From: Emiliania huxleyi CCMP1516
Taxonomy: Eukaryota; Haptophyta; Isochrysidales; Noelaerhabdaceae
Assembly (NCBI RefSeq): GCF_000372725.1
Contig: NW_005200902.1
Coordinates: 216,843 to 280,842, forward strand
Direction of reading: 5' to 3'
DNA: 64,000 bases
Made by a program: the position numbers and the translations under genes. The notes under the pieces were generated by a model. It saw only the letters and a program-made list of their open reading frames with translations. It was not told the origin of the DNA and searched no databases. This document shows, piece after piece, positions 61,298 to 64,000 of the stretch (positions within the stretch are counted from its first letter, which is position 1; each line of letters starts with the position of its first letter).

Positions 61298-61345
61298 CTG
61301 TGATTCTGTGTGAGCTCTGTGTCTTGATTTGCCAACAACAAACCT
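61298..61345 (-). repeat. Dispersed repeat word (inverted copy of 23357-23402)
   Basis: GTGATTCTGTGTGAGCTCTG and TGTCTTGATTTGCCAACAAC match the reverse complement of 23357-23402. Confidence 0.65.
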
Positions 61346-61457
61346 AAAACTCCGGGTAAAACCCTGGTATACCTGCAAAAGTCCAGGTTTACCCGAAAAA
61401 TACCTGGACGCGTCCCGACCAACGTATGCCGCACACGACGCCATATCGCGTTCTCCC

Positions 61458-61921
61458 AGGGCCAGTGCGCTACTTGCGGCGCGCAATTCCTGCTCAAGTA
61501 CGCGCACCGTACCATGTGCTGCCGCTATGCGTGCCGTAAGGTGGCTGCGGCGAAGCGGCGGGCGCGGCATGCTGATGGCAGTGCGGACGATGCGGTTGCG
61601 ATGTGTTCTGCTTCAAGATCGTGGCGGTGCTTTGGCATGGCGCATGGATATGCACTTCTGCGATCCCAATCAGCTCATCGCAACGAAGCAGCGCAACAAG
61701 CTGGATGCTGCCAACAAGGTCCTATGCTTCCTACCTTCACGCGCGGATCGTTCAAAGAGGACAAGCATACACAGGATTCTCTGACATGCGTTTGTTTGAG
61801 CTTGAGGCTGTTTGTGAGAAATGTTTGGCTAGAGATTGCGCTCAAGAAGCAGCAACGAGAATCGGAAGGGGAGGATGCCGAGCGGCGATTGCTGAGGCAT
61901 GAGGAGGATCGATCCGGATTT
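61458..61921 (+). CDS. Possible Cys-rich gene fragment (very uncertain)
   Basis: Reading from 61458 gives GQCATCGAQFLLKYAHRTMC followed by CRYACRKVAAAKRRARHADG, a Cys pattern (C-x2-C...C-C-x3-C) that could be a zinc-binding motif. Later segments in other frames look protein-like (MHFCDPNQLIATKQRNKLDA; RNVWLEIALKKQQRESEGED). No start or splice sites are resolved and no family is recognised. It may be a degraded gene or mobile-element remnant. Confidence 0.25.
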
Positions 61922-62161
61922 TAGTAGGCGCCCGCCGCAGGCGAAGAAAATTTGGGCGGAGCGCCGTACTGTATCGATCACGGATCACGGTGGGAGCCTC
62001 TTGGCCCCAGGCCGTCCACGGCCGACTTAGCCGATGTAAGCGGCTCCCGCTGATCTTAGACCGCGCAAGCACCCCAGCGTGCACGTGCACACTTAGACCC
62101 GCTACGCGCTAGGCGTCGAGGCGTCAGAACTTAGACTACTACCCAACCAGTCCAGTGCACC

Positions 62162-62452
62162 GTGGTGCGTGGATTGGCACGCCACTTGTTTGGCCCCATT
62201 CACGCGGTCTACGATCCAATTCTAGCGTCACCGTCAGCGTTCTTCGTGCCACACCTTGTCCTTGACCGTCGTGCCGCACCATTGAGCATTCGGTGCATCG
62301 TGGGAAATCCTTGTGGCCGCGTCCTCTCCGTCTTGAGAATGCTCGACCGCGCGAACGGGGCGCTGAGGAACGTCGGCGTCGCGGTCGGCACGTGCGCGCT
62401 AGTCGCGGCTCTAGGGACTAGGCTGCCACCCGCGCGGACGAAATCTTTGTGA
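62162..62452 (+). CDS. Small hypothetical ORF (very uncertain)
   Basis: 96-codon ORF with segments ARHLFGPIHAVYDPILASPS and LVLDRRAAPLSIRCIVGNPC. No recognised family, and it lies in a repeat-rich intergenic stretch. It may be a chance frame. Confidence 0.2.
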   Translation: MVRGLARHLFGPIHAVYDPILASPSAFFVPHLVLDRRAAPLSIRCIVGNPCGRVLSVLRMLDRANGALRNVGVAVGTCALVAALGTRLPPARTKSL

Positions 62453-62581
62453 CACAGCGTGTACATACGGCTTTATATGCCATGGCCCATGCTCAGCCAA
62501 CTCTGACAACTGTACCAGAGCGCGGCAGACCGCAGACGGGTGTGCCTCAAACCGTCGGCTCCCCGCGGCTCGAGACAACGC

Positions 62582-64000
62582 TCATGCTATGTTAGCTGAT
62601 GAAAGGATCGCGGCCGCAAACGAGCCAAACAGAAGGGCGGCGGGCGGCCACGGGTAGAGAAGGGGACGGAAGCCGTAGAGAGCGCCCTCATTTGGCGCGC
62701 CGTGCGCCGAGGGCGACTGCGCCGCCTCGACATCGAACGGGTGGTACCAGAACTGCGCGCCCGGCTCGCCCACGCGGATGTAGCGGCCGGCCAGCTCCTC
62801 GGGCGGGGCGAGGCCAAAGGCGCTCAGCTCGGCGGGGGTAAAGGAGCGCCACAGGGCCGGCTCGGCGGCGAGAGCGGCGCTCAGCGGCGCATTCTCCAAC
62901 GTCAGCGAGTCCACCGGGCGCATGTCAATGGGCACCCTCTGCCACCGCGCCTCCGCCTCCGCCTCCGCCTCCGCCTCCGCCTCCGCCTCAGCCTCCGCCG
63001 CCACCACCTCGCCGCCGGCCGCAGCAAGTCCCCCCCCTGCGACGGCGGCGGCCAGCAGCGACGGCGTGCCGCACTCGCGTGCCACCCTCCGGATCTGGTC
63101 GCTGCCGTCGATAAAGCAAAAGTCGAGCGCGCGGGCCCGCTCCTTGTCGGCGAGGATGCCTGCGCGCGCGAATTGGCGGGACGTGTCATCGACGTGGTCT
63201 GCAAACGGCGGGCTGCAGCCGGACGGGCGGGGTGCCGCGCGTCTCGTACTCCGCCCGCTGCTCCTCGCGGAAGGCGGCGAGCCGCGCCTGAGAAACGCTC
63301 CATACTAGTACCCACGCGTCACGGACATAGCGACACCCCTCGACAACCCCAACGAGGGGAAGCGCGCCTCGCCCACGGTGCCGAGCAGGCAGGCGCAGAC
63401 CGCCCGCGCAACCTCGCCCACCTGCGACGCGCCGTGGGGTGGTGTCATGCACGCGTGCCACTGGCGCCGGGCGCAGCGCCGGGCCTGGTGGTGCGATAGC
63501 GGCCACCTCACTTGGCGGTGTGAGCGCCACCTCGCCGACGGCGTCCTGCGGCACCCAGCCGGTCGAGACGCCGCTCTTGAGCGCCTTGAAGAGCCGCGTC
63601 TGCGCGCGCACCTGTGTTTCGGCGTTGCGAGCGCCGTGGACGGCAAGAGGCGGGTGGCGGACACTGGACAGCCCCGAAGAAAGTGTCGGAGAGTGGCAGG
63701 CAATTCAGCGCCCCGAGGGAGAGTGTGGCAGCGGAGAGCGCGGCAGCGGCGGGGGAGCGGCGCAAAGAGGGCGCACCAGCGGCACGTCCACCAGCGCGCG
63801 GTAGGCCTGCTGCAGGCCGGCGTAACGGCCGCCGCCGAGAACGAGCGACGGGCCGACGGCGCAGGCGGCGGCGTCGCCAAACCGTTGCCTCACCGCCTCC
63901 TCGCCCGCCTCCTTGCCGTCCACATAGCCCATCAGCGCGCCGCCTAGGCAAACTGGTGCGCCGAGCTCGCGGAGAGGTAGACGAAGCGGGAGGCGCCGGC
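62582..64000 (-). CDS. Partial SDR-type (NAD(P)-binding, epimerase-like) gene with C-terminal extension
   Basis: The gene enters from beyond the right edge. Near 63950-63720 the minus strand encodes a YLSAS segment and MGYVDGKEAGEEAVRQRFGD, carrying the Y-x3-K catalytic pair of short-chain dehydrogenases. VGPSLVLGGGRYAGLQQAYR follows. Then come LKSGVSTGWVPQDAVGEVAL and EVARAVCACLLGTVGEARFP, typical of atypical (epimerase-like) SDRs. Downstream exons (63290-62582) encode ARLAAFREEQRAEYETRG, HVDDTSRQFARAGILADKER, a Glu/Ala repeat from GAGGCG units, SFTPAELSAFGLAPPEELAG and a terminal hydrophobic span (AALLFGSFAAAILSS) before the stop at 62582. Whether the last part belongs to the same gene is unresolved. 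The Rossmann-fold start is outside the window. Confidence 0.55.

Overview
The window is GC-rich nuclear DNA of a unicellular eukaryote. Evidence: a full histone H2B gene, a signal recognition particle receptor alpha subunit, a TM9SF/nonaspanin, a DDT/WHIM chromatin protein, a eukaryotic tRNA-Leu(CAG) and many spliceosomal introns. The GC content, the GC-AG introns that give the best protein joins, the AP2-type DNA-binding repeats and the minisatellite-filled introns suggest a haptophyte-like or other chromalveolate microalga. That placement is inference; no marker here fixes the genus. There is one assembly gap (48889-49361).

Layout. 0.75-2.7 kb: histidine-phosphatase-family gene (+). 3.4-7.7 kb: TM9SF gene (-). 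8-10.5 kb: repeats and GC-rich low complexity. 10.7-12 kb: triple-AP2 gene (+). 12.3-19.6 kb: large HMG-box/DDT/WHIM chromatin gene (-). 20.2-21.3 kb: Asp/Glu-racemase-like gene (-). 24.2-26.9 kb: double CAF16-like ABC ATPase (-). 27.6-29.5 kb: foldback element. 29.5-30.7 kb: uncertain coiled-coil gene (-), divergent from histone H2B (30.86 kb, +). 31.7-33.7 kb: C2H2/GRF zinc-finger gene (+). 34.4-35.8 kb: uncharacterised gene with a frame-breaking duplication (+). 36-37.5 kb: two uncertain small genes (-). 38.2-40.8 kb: SRP receptor alpha (+). 41.15 kb: small secreted/membrane protein (+). 42-46.4 kb: GH30 glucosylceramidase with an inserted beta-trefoil-like module (-), divergent from a PP2C phosphatase gene (47.2 kb, +) that runs into the gap. 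50.0-50.5 kb: TIR/TSD element. 51-53.4 kb: TPR-CS co-chaperone-like gene (-). 53.9 kb: basic ORF. 57.2-58 kb: tail-anchored protein gene (-). 58-59.2 kb: 630-bp tandem duplication with G-free tracts. 59.3 kb: tRNA-Leu. 60-61 kb: hAT-like MITE. 62.6-64 kb: partial SDR-type gene (-).

The genes are unrelated housekeeping and regulatory loci, not a pathway cluster. What unites the window is its intron architecture. Intron interiors are often tandem arrays of 10-11 bp units. Many introns are flanked by near-exact copies of the adjoining exon edge. A short hairpin-like motif (CGTCTCTTCAC, then GTGTGAACAG directly before the 3' splice site) recurs in sense orientation in at least five genes on both strands. 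This looks like an active intron-gain or introner-like process and is the most interesting signal here. Exon boundaries below are hand-derived from reading frame, family similarity and splice dinucleotides, so CDS spans include introns and are approximate unless stated.
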